A stretch of 64,000 nucleotides of DNA from Nageia nagi (lineage: Eukaryota > Pinophyta), in assembly GCA_050084985.1 (NCBI GenBank), contig JBITNC010000001.1, positions 39,184,001 to 39,248,000 on the forward strand, in the 5' to 3' direction. Under the pieces are notes generated by a model, which did not search any database, was not told the DNA's origin, and saw only the letters and a program-made list of their open reading frames with translations. Shown piece by piece: positions 1-12,065 of this stretch. A program made the position numbers and the translations under genes. Numbering within the stretch: the stretch's first letter is position 1; every line of letters starts with the position of its first letter.

Positions 1-533
1 TAGCTCCACCCTTCATTGAAATATGCCTCTTGGTGTAGAGTTTTAGCTCTCATACTCATTGCAATATGCCTCTTGGTAGAGTCTCAACTCCTAATTTTAT
101 CATTATTCCTCTCAGTAGGAAGTCTAGCTTCAACAAGATCCATGGATAGAACCATTAGTTACATGATATGGTTGCACTCCACATATCAAAATATATCAAA
201 AATATGGGTAATTATCATCAGTGACCTCTTGGTATATGGCTATGGACCCTAGAACTCTTTCTTTTGTAGGTCATCATTGGAGCTCATGGAGCACATCAAC
301 ATCAACTATAGGAAACATGGTGGATGTCATATGAGGGGTTTTTCTTAAACTCATACCTTTTTTCAATATGATTTCTCATATTTCTTATATCTCTATCATA
401 GTTTAATATAAAAATAGACTTATTAGTGTTGGTATTATGCTTGTTAATACTTATCAATATTTGATTGCTAAAACATCTTAGTTGTACTTTGAATAAAAAA
501 TCTCAATGCACCTAGTGATTTTCAAAATCTCAT
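1..533 (+). repeat. A1 3' untranslated region with minisatellite remnants
   Basis: The first 130 bases carry two to three degenerate copies of a unit containing ATGCCTCTTGGT followed by GAGTTTTAGCTC. This is the reverse complement of the 41-bp minisatellite at 21850-22103 in element A2. The rest is AT-rich and shows no gene. A short open frame at 16-252 is a by-product of the repeat. Confidence 0.65.
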
Positions 534-546
534 CCAAAGTGGGTCA
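534..546 (+). other. Polypurine tract of A1
   Basis: CCAAAGTGGG directly precedes the LTR. The same tract, CCAAAGTGGGGCTTC, precedes the 3' LTR of A2 on the minus strand. It primes plus-strand DNA synthesis in LTR elements. Confidence 0.6.
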
Positions 547-1323
547 TATATTATCGTATAAAATTAATTTATGCATATAAATTAATACATTAGGAAATAT
601 GTGCCCCCACTTATAGACACGTAGTTCAAGAATATTAATGTTATCTTGGATATGGTCAATATATATAATCGACTTACTATATTCTTGTTTATGTAGGTAC
701 ATGCCAACCTAAGGAGTAGGTAATATTATTATCTATATAAATAGAGATCTAATAGTAAGTCCACATTAAGGAGATACATGATCCCATATATAGTCTTGAT
801 GATGACAATCTTTTAGGTGTCTCTTGAAACCACCATTCAAGGTTGGGTTTGTGTACTTCCTTATGAAAGTGTCTTGATGATTGTTAGCTTATTTGAGTAT
901 CAAACTACAATCATTGACAGTCTATGTGGAGGCATAGAGGTAGTTTGGAATGGACTACAGTCTAACAAAGATCATAGGTGCTCCTTTGTAGATAAAAAAT
1001 ACTATCAATGCTCCTTTCAAGCACAAAATAGACCACCCATGACCCTCTCTTTGGATCACCTTGCTCCATGACTTTGGTTGTATACTCCATTAGTTGTTGA
1101 GGCTTCATCACTATCTTTCATTCATCGATATTAGGTATGTTCCATGAGGTAAGTATACAAACTCAATCTTGCTTGGTGATGTAATTTCAATTCTATTTAT
1201 TCATTATCTTGTATATCAACTTTTCTTGTTATCAATTGCTATCTGTTAGCTAAAAATTTACAAATATCCTTTGAGACTATAGGTATTCATTTATTTGCAT
1301 TATTGAATTTTTATTTGTAAACA
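547..1323 (+). repeat. 3' LTR of A1
   Basis: The LTR aligns along its whole length with the LTR at 20247-21095 and the solo LTR at 26767-27643. Shared landmarks are a TATA box (TATATAAATA, about 734-743), the stretch TAATAGTAAGTCCAC just downstream, and the end TTTTTATTTGTAAACA. The first bases are mutated from TGTTAACA. Almost every CpG of the young copy is TG or CA here. A short open frame at 817-1071 lies inside the LTR and is not a gene. Confidence 0.8.
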
Positions 1324-2955
1324 CCAATGACTTATATTGGAATGATAGCGATTTGTTTGAAATGCTAGCAATTTATACTGGATTGCTAGAAATTCTATCT
1401 AAAAATCTAAAAAACATCATCAAATTAAAATAGAAGGTATATGTTTCAATTTTTGTGAATACTAAAAGTGTAGTTTAGGCATTAAAAATAAAAAATAGAA
1501 AAGAACTCTTTGTTTGTGATTTCCTTTCCTAGATTGCATGTAGGAAGGGTATATGTATGATTAAGGAATATGCATTGTTTTTTACATTATTTAAATAAAT
1601 TATATGAATGTTGTTTATCTTTGTTAGTTTTTGTAATGATGAACAAAATCACCTAATACTTTCCATTACACCCACCTATGCTCTCCATTTGCACCAAAAG
1701 GTGATCTTAGGTGATTAGAATGGGTGCAATAGGAAAGAAATAAATGAACCCTTTTATCTTTTTCTCACTTTTCATCACTAAAATTGGTAAATGAACTCTC
1801 ATTAAATTACTTCTACACTCATAAGAAGGAATTAAATCTCATTACAAAATGGAATGAACATAAGGTTAATTCACTAGGGTTAACGCAAATTCAAACACAT
1901 TAAATTGGTTAAATTACTATATGGGTATTTTTCCTTCACATTAATACTCTTCATAGTTGCCTCATTAATCTGAAAGGGATTTGAAGGATGTTAATTTGAA
2001 GAGGAGTTAAAGAACCTAATCTAAGGAAACTTATCTCACATTAAAACTCTTCATGGTTCACCTCATCACTTTGAAAGGAGGTTGAAGAATGGTAATTTGA
2101 AGAGAAGTTAAAGAAACTCACTTAATTATTTCCACACTTGAAAGGAATAAATGAATTTTATTAAAGTTTGGTTAAATAATCACACTAAGTATCAAATTAA
2201 TTTCATGGGTTAGATCAAGACTCATTAATCAAAACATTACTTTTTCACATTAAATAAAATATAATCAAATGACATGTATGTTGGTTTGGATTGTACTTAT
2301 CATGAGTTATTTTATTTTTAATGTATATTCATAAAGACCTTTTAAAACATCAATGATTTGGAGGTGATGACCAACCATTGATTTTATATTTCTTATGTAA
2401 CCACCGATCACACCATAAGCTGTAAAGCCAAACTTGGAGATGAATACTAGGTTCTAGGATAAAATTCATCACTTTTTGTCAGGCAACTACAAATAAGGAG
2501 GCTATGCTTGGATTCCATTATCAAGATAGTCATCAGTGGCATTCCTTGAGCCCCATTACACTAGGCAAACCACCTTAGATACCAAGTTGATACTTTTTCA
2601 TAGATTACCTATAGGATTCCAGCTTACCCTTGTTTAAACACCTGAATAGAAAAAATAATCTAGGAAAATTAATAAAAATAAAATAAATCATTCACATCAT
2701 TTATTAAAGAAAAAATAATTCAATTTATTAAATAAAATTAGATAATATAACCACATCAAAAATGTGAGTAATAAATAGGTTTTTTGTGCATATATTTACT
2801 TTTTCTCAATAATAGAAAAGCCAAAAATAAAATATAATTGCTATGAATGATATATGTTGTTTTTCCTTACATAATAAAATATCAAAACCAAAATAAAAAT
2901 TGAAATGTGTAAGATTCTAAAAATAATAAAATAGAATAGTTAATACTCATTCTCA
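1324..2955 (+). other. B1 leader (5' untranslated region)
   Basis: This non-coding leader matches the B2 leader at about 59440-61131. Shared modules include CTATGCTCTCC...GGTGAT...AGAAT at about 1674-1720 (B2: 59835-59880), and repeated CTCATTAAT/CTTTGAAAGG-type modules at about 1953-1985 and 2052-2095. The length (about 1.6 kb) fits the 1.8-kb leader of B2. I see no gene in it. Confidence 0.65.
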
Positions 2956-5553
2956 AATGGCTCATCAATAGCAAGAACCATATGATGAAATCTACTAAGA
3001 GGAACAACCTAGTCATAGGTCTCACAAATCTAGTAGAGAAATATTGAGGAGAGGAACTTCTCAAGAAATAGAGGATACCTTAAATGAAGTAAGACAATGT
3101 TTAAACCAGTTGAGGATTCTTCATTCTTCTCATGCTCATAGTATTCCCTTATATCTAACTTATCTAGCAAAAAAACACCAATAGGTAATGAGGAAGAAGT
3201 CATCCGAAGGACCATTACTCCATCATAAATGCATTCAACTTAGCCATTTTACAAAAAAGGCCCTTTTAAACTGAAATATGATTATGTTACATGTTATCTA
3301 TCATATGGATATCTTATCCAATCCTATATAAGATGAAATGACTATACTCCTTCCACCATCTATAGAAGGATGAATGAGTTTGATGATAAATTTTGATACA
3401 TGAGGCCACTCCTACACCAAAACTAAGAAGCCATGCTAGGGTGTATAATTATGCTTCTTATATTTTAAAAACTAATACATTTACCCCTAGGACTAGTTAT
3501 GCTTCTTCTACTATGAGTTATACAAATCCTAGTCCTACTTATACTACCCCAAGAACTTGTCATAGGATCCTTGAACAAAGACATAGGACAAATCTTGATC
3601 CTTTAAGGTATAAGGTAGGAGAGATACCATTATATGTGTCTAGATCAAATCAAAATTAGGAATAAATTTAGAATAACCAACAAATTATTTTGTACAATCC
3701 AAATACACAAAAATTGAACCAACCTATAAGATTAGGACAAGATCCATATTTGCAAACACAACATATGTTTCATGCACATCAAAGTAAAACACCTCTAGCA
3801 TAGCCACACAAACAATAGGTTCAAACATAGATTCAAAATAAGCCTAATCAAAAAATAGTATATAATGGGAAGTTGCCACCTACATCAAGATCCTTATCTC
3901 TCCAAGGTCATAAAAATTATAAAAATCAAAACCATCATTTACCTAGAAAAGGGGAGGTTTTACATGAGCAACAACAACCTCTGAGACCCCCTTTACCTCA
4001 ATATAGATATAAAGTTCAAAAATTTCATACTTTTATTCCTTTATATCAACAAGGGAAATGATAGTTGCCTCCACATCAACCACCCTCACCTACTCCACAA
4101 TATAATGAAAATTATTATGGTGATCAAACATCATTCGAAAGAAGTAATCAATCATTTTCAACAAATGGACAAAGGGAAGGTAACAGGGAAAATAAAAATC
4201 CTATTGTTCCCACACAACCAACTTATGACTTTGATGAAAGGTTAATAGAGATTGAGAAAATGTTACACCAACAAAATAAGCATAAAATATCTTACAACAT
4301 AATTTGTAATGAGCCCATAAACCCTAGTGTTTCTAGGACTAATATCCCTTTCAAATGTGAGATTTTAAAAATTGAATCTTTCAAAGAAAAAGAGGACCCT
4401 AAAGAACATCTAAGATGATTTAAATATTGAATTTATGTAATTTCCAACAATGATGCTCTAATGTTACATATATTTCCTATGACACTTACTAGGTAAACAA
4501 TGGATTGGTACAATAACTTAAGAGAACATAGCATCACAACATATGTACAATTTGCTAATTTATTCTTAGATCACTTTAGGATAAATATTAAAGACAAAAC
4601 CTCTATAACTAATCTTACAAGATTGTAACAATTTCAAGATGAGATAGTTATAGACTTCATTTCAAGATGGAGGGTAATTTTGACAAGCATGACTTATACT
4701 TTACCACAAGAAGAACTAGTGAAAATGTTTAGTTAGTGTTGTCTAATACACATCACTAGTACCTTATTGATTCAACAACACAAGATGTTTGAGGAAGCAA
4801 TCTCTTAAGTTGTTGTGATCGAAAAGGTTAAAATCTAGGATAGAGAATTAAAGGGTAAAAAGGAAGAGCCTTATGTTAGAAATAAAAATCAGCTTGAATA
4901 ATCAACAAAACTAGTGCCTAATAATAAAGTTTTTTACCTTAAATATTGAGAATCAAACCTTATACAAAATACACCGGATCCACAAAATTAAGAAAGAAAA
5001 CCTATGCCACCTCCTAGAAAATTTACTCCTTTGATTGAATGTTTGTATGATATTTTGAAAAATTAATGGACCATCAAATGATTATATTGCCTAAAATATG
5101 GCCTAAAAGGCCAAATTAAAGAGATATAAAATGGTATAATGAGAATGATTATTGTTATTATCATCACCAAAATGGCCATACTATAGGAAAATGTAGAACA
5201 TTACAACACAAGGTTCAATATTTGATTGATCAAGGAAGATTACAGTAGATAACCCATTGACTATCCCTAATCAAAATCTAGGAATATATCAAAACCCTCT
5301 TTCTCAACATCAAGAAAATACTATAGCATCACAAATACACCAAAATCAAGTAACACACAAAGGGTGTCAAGATACTTCTACCTTTGTTGCTATGGGAAGC
5401 ATAACTACAAGAGTCCAAAGTGTGCAAGGAAGGCAAGTTGATATTCCTAACAATCAAATGAATGATAGTATTATAAAACCAAATATATCTAGACCTCAAC
5501 TTCCTAATATTTTAGTAAAAGGAGATTTGAAACATCAATTAAGAAACTCATAA
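2956..5553 (+). pseudogene. B1 gag (decayed)
   Basis: Gag forms the particle that packages element RNA. The frame starts near MAHQ at 2956 and resumes in one frame over 3393-4418 with stops in between. The N-terminal part is rich in Gln, Pro and Tyr (about 3480-4060). The conserved gag core starts near ICNEPINPSVS (4300) and continues through RINIKD and SRWR to a single zinc-knuckle-like motif C-x2-H-x4-H-x4-C (YCYYHHQNGHTIGKC, about 5150), the form usual in Tat gag. Most stops stand where B2 has Gln or Arg, for example TAA for Gln before MDWY. There are several frameshifts. It is not functional. Confidence 0.8.
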
Positions 5554-5756
5554 ATGAATATGTCCTTGTTTGAGTTGTTACAACAATCCAAAAATCATAG
5601 AGAAGCTATGAACCAATTGTTGCAAACAATCGAATTAGATATTAATGATCTTGAAAGTTTTGTGTCTTTTGTGGGGAATATTAAAATAGGCCAAAAACCC
5701 ATTATTTCCTTCCATAACCATGAATTCAGGTAATCAAACCATTCGCAAGGTCAAGA

Positions 5757-6150
5757 TCCCCCATTACATTTCATAGCCAAGATAGATGGGAAGGCTTTTA
5801 AAAGAATATTAATAGATGAAGGTTCTACAATAAATATCATTTCTACAACTACCTATAAGAACTTGAATCTTCCTCTCTCACATATATGTGCATCTTCCTT
5901 ACAATTAAGAGCTTTCAATGATGCTTTATGCTCAATAATGGGATCTATTTCACTTCCCATCACTGTAGGATCTAAAACTGTATAAACATTATTGCAAGTT
6001 ATTGAAGGAGATATAACACAATACAACTTACTCCTAGGAAGATCATGGATTAGATACATGCAATGTGTCTTTTAAACATATCATAATTTTTTTAAATACA
6101 TTCATGATGGTGTAGTACATTGTGTACTTGGTGATGAAAATTCATACTCC
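5757..6150 (+). pseudogene. B1 aspartic protease (decayed)
   Basis: This retropepsin-like domain would process the Gag-Pol polyprotein. The active-site region reads LIDEGSTINIIS (about 5808-5843), with DEG where D-[ST]-G is expected, so catalysis is probably lost. The second conserved block is YNLLLGRSWI (about 6022-6051). One in-frame TAA interrupts it. It follows gag directly, as in other Tat elements. Confidence 0.75.
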
Positions 6151-7562
6151 CATTGCAACCATACACATCTTTCAAGGGAGATTGCTTTACCTTCCACTCA
6201 TTATTTTCACTACCTATGGTTCTTGAAAAGGTATTAATATCATATATTGATAAATAAGGTGATTCTCCAAGTTATTTAAAATGGAAATATCTTATTGATC
6301 CTAAAACACCTCATACACCAAAGATTAATAGGGATTCATTGCTAAAAATAAAACTAACAATCCTAGAAAAGTAAACATGGGAAGAAAGAGCATGAAAGAT
6401 GGATGAAGTAAATAAAGCTTCATCATTAAAAGCATATTATCCTATAAATAAAACATATAATGATGGTACAATAAAATATAAACCATCAGATATTTATCCT
6501 ATGACCATAAAATTGATTGATTATGGAATAGAGGAATTTTCTATTGATGATGTCATTTTTACTATTCCTATAGCTTAAGAAATAGGAAGACCTAAAGATT
6601 CTCCTTATTTGGTGGGGCAATTAGTACCACTAGGGCAATTACCTAATCAAACACTTTTTGCATATCAAGGTACTATAGAACCACCTATACTTCCTTTACC
6701 TCAGTCTAATGAAGGTACATTTTGCAATTCATTAGAATACTTGTCACCAAATGTTAGATCATTTTTCCAAAGATACTTTGATAGGTTTCATTGGAAAGGA
6801 TAAGGTTTATAATGGTACAAAAAAGGACCTAGATACACCACTGACATTCATTATCAATTACCCAATAATAAGATAGGATTAGGTTATAATAGAAAAAATC
6901 GAGTATCCCATTTCAAGATAACTGAGTTAGAACCTGAACCTACAACATATGAAAATTTATTTGAAGTACCTAAATGGATAATAAATCAAGATGATATAGA
7001 GTCTAAAACATCATTCTTGGGATGATTATTCTCTAATACATCAATAAACATGGTAGAGATTGCAAAAATATGGATAATCTAATACCTCAAATGAACTTTG
7101 ATTAGTTTGGAAGTGAAGAGTTTGATGAGTTTGAGATAATAATTGAGAAAATTCAAGTAATTCTTCTTCATACTTTATGGTTGAAGAAGAAACTATAGAT
7201 TTTACATTAATTATTGAACAACCTACAATCCAATATTTCAAAGACATGAATACAATCTTACAGACTACAAACTTGAATATCAATACTACTTTGGAATATT
7301 AATTTGAAGCTGAGGATGAAGAATGTAATGCCAACAATAATAATTAGATTCCAATACCCAACCCAATTAGAAGAGGGATATCACATGTTAATTGAAAAAA
7401 CCATCAAAATTAATTTAAGTAATGAACCTAATAGCCCTAAAATAATTCAATTGGGAAAATCCCTTACCAAAAATGAGAGAAAAGAGTTCATTACAATACT
7501 TAAGGAAAATAGGAAATATTTGCATGGTCATATGCTAATATGCCTAGGCTTGATCCCAATTT
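6151..7562 (+). pseudogene. B1 protease-RT linker region
   Basis: This is the long, poorly conserved stretch between protease and RT, still partly open. The longest pieces are 6609-6803 and 7304-7564. The latter contains LTKNERKEFI, typical of the helix just before RT in Tat elements. Several TAA, TAG and TGA codons and frameshifts interrupt it. No separate gene is supported. Confidence 0.5.
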
Positions 7563-8335
7563 AGTAGTACATAACCTTGGTATAAAAGAAGGTGCAAGAC
7601 TTGTTAAATAATAACTACAAAAAATGCAACCTACAATTTCCTTAATGGTAAAAGAGAAGTTGCAAAAGCTTTTAGAAGCCAAGTTTATTCACCCAATTGA
7701 CTACTCTGATTGGATTTCTAATATGGTACCAGTTAAGAAATCCATATGGAAGATTTGAATAGGTACAAATTTTAGGGATCTAAACAATGTGTGTCCTAAG
7801 GATAACTTTCCCTTAACAAACATAGATAGCTTGGTTGATCCTACCATAGAACATGAAATGTTGTCACTCATGGATGGGTTTTCAGGATACAATCAAATTA
7901 AGGTAGCATCAGAAGAATAACATAAAACTACATTTATGACACCATGAAGAATATTTTGTTATGGAGTAATGTCTTTTGGATTAAAAAATGCTAAAGCTAC
8001 ATATCAAAGAGCCATGATGTACATCTTCCATGATTACATGCATGATATCATAAAAGATTATGTAGATGATGTGTTGGCTAAATGAAGAACAAAAGAGGAT
8101 CACCCCAAAGTGCTCATTAAAATATTTGATAGATTACTAAAACATAAAATTTTATTGAAGCCAAAGAAGTGTGTTTTTGGGGTAACATCTAGAAAATTAT
8201 TGGGTTTCATTATCTCTAAATGAGGGGTTGAAGTAGATCTTAACAAAATAAAAGCAATAACAAATATGTCATCCCCCTCAAATATAAAACAACTACAAAG
8301 CCTGCAGGGCAAGTTGCAGGCCATAATACATTTCA
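7563..8335 (+). pseudogene. B1 reverse transcriptase (decayed)
   Basis: Ty3/gypsy RT copies element RNA into DNA. Visible blocks are FIHPIDYSDWISNMVPVKK (about 7684-7740), NFRDLNNVCPKDNFPL (about 7769-7816), MDGFSGYNQI (about 7870-7899), FGLKNAKATYQRAM (about 7975-8016) and the catalytic box YVDDVLA (about 8059-8079), with both aspartates kept. FGVTSRKLLGFIIS follows. In-frame stops (TGA for Arg, TAA and TAG) and small shifts disable the frame. Confidence 0.85.
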
Positions 8336-8930
8336 TGTTTTAGTTTTCAAATAAATGTAAATCTTTTAACAAACTTTTAAACAAAAGTATTATCTTTCAT
8401 AGGGGTAATGAACAATAAGAGGTATTTTATGAGATTAAATGCTATCTTCTCTCACCACCCATTCTAGTACCACCTAAGCTTGGAGAACCATTCTTGTTAT
8501 ATATGTCAACTACAAAGATAGCCTTAGGAACCATGCTTTCTCAAAAGAATCAGAATAGTAAAGAATAAGTAATATATTACCTTAGTCAAACTTTAGTTGG
8601 TTATGAGATCAAATATGTGTGTTTGGAGAAGTTATGTTTAGCGATAGTATTTGCAACCAAAAAATTAAGACATTACATGCTAAACCATACCATGTATGTA
8701 ATTACTAAAGCTAATCCTTTGAAATACATGATGAATAAAACTTATCAAATTGTAAGAACATATAAATGAATCATGCATCTAATTGTATTCGACTTACTTT
8801 TCATAAGTTAGAAATTAATTAAAGGACAAGTCATAGATGATTACCTCATTGAAGCACCATTATCTAATGATAATCCACTCATCATAGAATTACTAGATGA
8901 ACAAGTATTTCAATTAGATGAAATATAAAT
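8336..8930 (+). pseudogene. B1 RNase H (native gypsy type, decayed)
   Basis: This is the RNase H domain that follows RT in Ty3/gypsy elements. Recognisable pieces are IVPPKLGEPFLLY-like (about 8461-8505), VIYYLSQTLVGYEIKY (about 8568-8618), LCLAIVFATKKLRHYM (about 8632-8680) and NPLKYMM. The C-terminal tether runs to about 8925. At least five stops interrupt it. Confidence 0.75.
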
Positions 8931-8934
8931 TCTT

Positions 8935-9313
8935 GTAGAATCTAAAGAAGATTGGGATATGGTAATATATTTTGATGGGTCAAGATGCAAGCAAAGCGGG
9001 GCTTCCAGTGTTGTTTTTATTACACCCTAAGGAGTTTCCATACCCTATTCATTTACACTTAACTTTCCTTTTACAAACAACAATGCTAAGTATGAAGCCT
9101 TAATCTTAGCTATTAAAAATGCTATAAAATTAAAATTGAAAAGAGTAAAATTCATTAGTGGTTCATTATTAATCATGAATCAAGTTAAAGAAATCTTCCA
9201 ATTTAAGGAACCTTTGTTGCAAAAATATGAGATTAATGAAAAATATTTTATTAACTTTTCAAAAATATGATTTAGAAGTAGCATCATGATCAACTAATAG
9301 GTTTGTTGATGCT
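8935..9313 (+). pseudogene. B1 second, archaeal-type RNase H (aRH, decayed)
   Basis: An additional RNase H after the native one is the hallmark of the Tat lineage. The block IYFDGSRCKQSGASSVVF (about 8968-9020) keeps the first aspartate. NNAKYEALILAIKNA (about 9083-9130) keeps the active-site glutamate. SGSLLIMNQVKE follows, with the third position changed from Asp to Gly-Ser. One TAG interrupts it near 9030. The order RT, RNase H, aRH, integrase is the classical one, unlike element E. Confidence 0.8.
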
Positions 9314-10683
9314 ATGGCTTCCATCAAATATTTAATGCTTGTAAACCCTAATCAAAAAATGATCTCTATTGAAATAGTTCAAATCATTCAATCCTCAATA
9401 GAATTAGATGAAGTTGAACATGTAGTCTTAGACATTATAATAGAAGACAAAAATTTATGGCATACACAATTGTTCAAATTCTTAAGATATGGGGTATTAC
9501 CTAAAGACTTAACAAAATCATCTTAGAAAGCATTCAAGATAAAAGCTTTTCGCTTCTACATGATAGTATATATCTTATATTGTAAGGGTTTTGATGGGAT
9601 ATTACTCAAATGTCTAGAATGGGCTCATTCACAAATTGCTATTTTATGTGCACATGATGGAATTTGTAGAGGACATTTTAGTGGCTTCAAAATCATAAAA
9701 TGATTAATGCATATGGGATATTATTGGCCTACTATGGAATGTGATTGCATGGAATACATTATAAAGTGTGTTAAATGTCAACAACATGCTAATCTATTTA
9801 ATCAAACTTTACATATGTTACAACCCATGCAATCATTGTGGCCATTCTCAATATGGGCATTAGATTTAATAGGTCAAATCTCTTATATTTTCTTAGGAGG
9901 TCATAATTTTATAATAGCCATTATAAAATATTTTACAAAATGGGTAGAAGCTATCCCTATGATCTCAAAAAAAGGGTCAAATATAGCAGAATTCATACAA
10001 AACCATATTATATGTTGTTTTGGAATTTTGCCCAAATTATCATTGATAATGTGAAAAACTTCAAAAATAAGGAAGTTCAAGCTTTATGTAAAGGATATCA
10101 TATCCATTTAAGCTTCTCAACTCTATAATACTCTCAAGGGAATGATCAAGCTAAAGCTATAAACAAAACTATTCATAGCATTCTATTAAAAACTATTGAT
10201 GACTCCCGCCAAGATTGGAATGCAAGAATTCCACATGCTTTGTGGGCTTATCAAACTAGTATTCGAAATCCTACTAGGAAAACCCCATTTTCCTTAGTTT
10301 ATGGGGCAAAAGTAGTATTACCCTTAAAAATAGATATTCCTTCTTTATGAATTACATTACAAGACTATATCACTGATGAAGTAGTTCATCAAACAAGATT
10401 AGATCAATTACAACCTTTATATGAAAGAAGAGTTAATGCGTTAGAGAATTTACATACTTATCAAAATTGTATTAAAAGAGCCTTCACTAAAAAAGTTAAA
10501 ACTCATGAATTTAACATAAGAAATTTGGTTTTGAAACTCCATGATAACTTCGCTCCTAACTAGTTAGGTCCTTATGTGATTAAAATAAAATTTGGATCTA
10601 GGGCTTATCATTTAGTTGATATGGAAGCTAACAAAGAGCGTGAACCCATAAATATCATGCACCTTCATCCATTTTATAGTTAA
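9314..10683 (+). pseudogene. B1 integrase (decayed)
   Basis: Integrase inserts the DNA copy into the genome. A linker frame (9314-9526) precedes the H2C2 zinc finger, seen as HDGICRGHF (about 9654-9680) and CVKCQQHANL (about 9769-9798). The core starts with ALDLIGQIS (about 9859-9885; first Asp kept) and FTKWVEAIPM (about 9931-9960). The frame then shifts; codon remnants continue past 10140. The C-terminal part ends NIMHLHPFYS with TAA at 10681-10683, the normal polyprotein end for this family. Confidence 0.8.
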
Positions 10684-11405
10684 TGAACTTTTTTAATTAG
10701 AAATTATATATATTATAAATAAGCTTTTTAATTAAAAAATTAACAAAAGTATTTTTCTTAAAGACTTATACATATTTATTGTGTTTGAAATAAAAAAAAA
10801 ATGACATCAATAAAGAGTAAAAGTGTCCACTTGATTGTTGATCAAAGAGGAATTTAATAAAAACCTTGATTTGAGAAACCAAGATATTTGGGAGATAGAG
10901 TTATCATAGAATTATCCCTAGATACTTCCCTTAGAAAATAGAAATATCTTTCATTCACCTATAAATTTACAAAGAATCATAGCCTTAAACTTATTTCCAA
11001 AAACATACCAAGGATGGGAGATAAGTGTTCACGGAGATAACTTGGAGATTTATGTGGATAAATCCATGTACAACCTAAGTCATGCACATTATTTTGCACA
11101 AGTTTACATGGTAAACTTGTGTCAATATTGGCCTACTTCAGCCCCAAGATCATATGTAATTACTTTTTCAATAATTTGATCCAAAATATAGTAATTAATA
11201 CTTGGCCAAATGAAGATTTTCTATTTACATGGGTAGACCAAATTACAAGAGACCTATGTTGTCATAAAATTATCTATGATTTTTACATAGTATTCTTCCA
11301 CAAGCCTCAATGATAAATTAGATGTGTGCAAAATATTAACCAATTATTCTCTTGAATTAGGTCAATATTTCCCCATCCTCCTCCCGTAACATTCAAGTAA
11401 GAGCT
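10684..11405 (+). other. B1 spacer after pol, no gene recognised
   Basis: This AT-rich stretch contains TATATATTATAAATAA-like sequence near 10707-10725, which could serve as a TATA element for the following ORF; that is speculation. A 64-codon open frame at 11119-11313 has no recognisable motif. I would not call it a gene. Confidence 0.4.
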
Positions 11406-12065
11406 ATGATGCCAAGAAAACTAGAAACTAATGAAAAAACATAATTTAATCCTATAGAACATGATTTTATTGATAGATACCTGAAATATAGATATATGCA
11501 AGCATTGAGAAAGTCTCCTTATGTTGATATAGCTCATTTCTTCATTTTTCCAAAAGAAATTCAAGAAGTTATAGCCATGAATTTTTATAATCGATGAGGA
11601 ACCAATGCATGGGACTTAAAAGTTAATGATCTTAGGGAAACTATCAAGTTAGAAGCAAAGGATATGTGGATGGAAACTAAATCCTTGACCAATTGGATCC
11701 ATATATTTCACTTGCATTAGCCTTATGAGAGACCCAAAATTTTCCTAAACTATGTTGATCATATGACTCTCCAATGTTATGAAAGATCAATTTCCATAAT
11801 TAAGGTCATTAATGATTTGGTACTAGACTATAATACCTATTTAATTTTGCACAATGAAATCATATATGATTATAGTTCATTATTCAATATAAATTATTGT
11901 GTAAATAATCCAAGTAATATAAAACCAAACTTTCAAAGGACCTTAGAATGCTTTAACAAAAGAAAAAGTGAGGTTGTAGACAAACTAGCAAAAAATAGGT
12001 ATGTCAAGTATCTCATAGAGAGCATGATCCCCCTTGCATCATTAATTCCCTCTCAATATTCATAA
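11406..12065 (+). pseudogene. Unidentified sense accessory ORF of B1 (about 219 codons)
   Basis: A single frame begins with ATG-ATG at 11406 and runs to TAA at 12063-12065 without a frameshift. It is interrupted only by TAA near 11442, TGA near 11595 and TAG near 11718, all one C-to-T step from Gln or Arg codons. The predicted protein is mostly helical-looking, rich in Ile, Asn, Tyr and Lys, with blocks such as FNPIEHDFIDRYLKYRYMQ and VDKLAKNRYVKYLIESMIP. I see no zinc finger, membrane segment or known catalytic motif. It lies downstream of integrase in the sense direction, where Tat elements often carry additional ORFs. The function is unknown. It could be transcribed from its own promoter or as a spliced product. 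Confidence 0.55.

Larger units (their letters stand above)
1..1323 (+). mobile_element. A1: 3' end of an old family-A Tat element
   Basis: This is the 3' portion of a Ty3/gypsy element of the same family as the copy at 20247-28269, in the opposite orientation. It consists of repeat-rich 3' untranslated sequence, a polypurine tract and one LTR. The LTR ends at 1323, exactly where sequence resembling the B-family leader starts. A1 is therefore most simply an insertion into the leader of element B1, with the rest of A1 lying left of the window. CpG is nearly absent, so the copy is old. No coding domain is visible here. Confidence 0.75.

Noticed and set aside
16-252. 78-codon frame with a hydrophobic, signal-like start
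   Set aside because: It is made by the family-A minisatellite in the 3' untranslated region; the same unit occurs inverted at 21850-22103.
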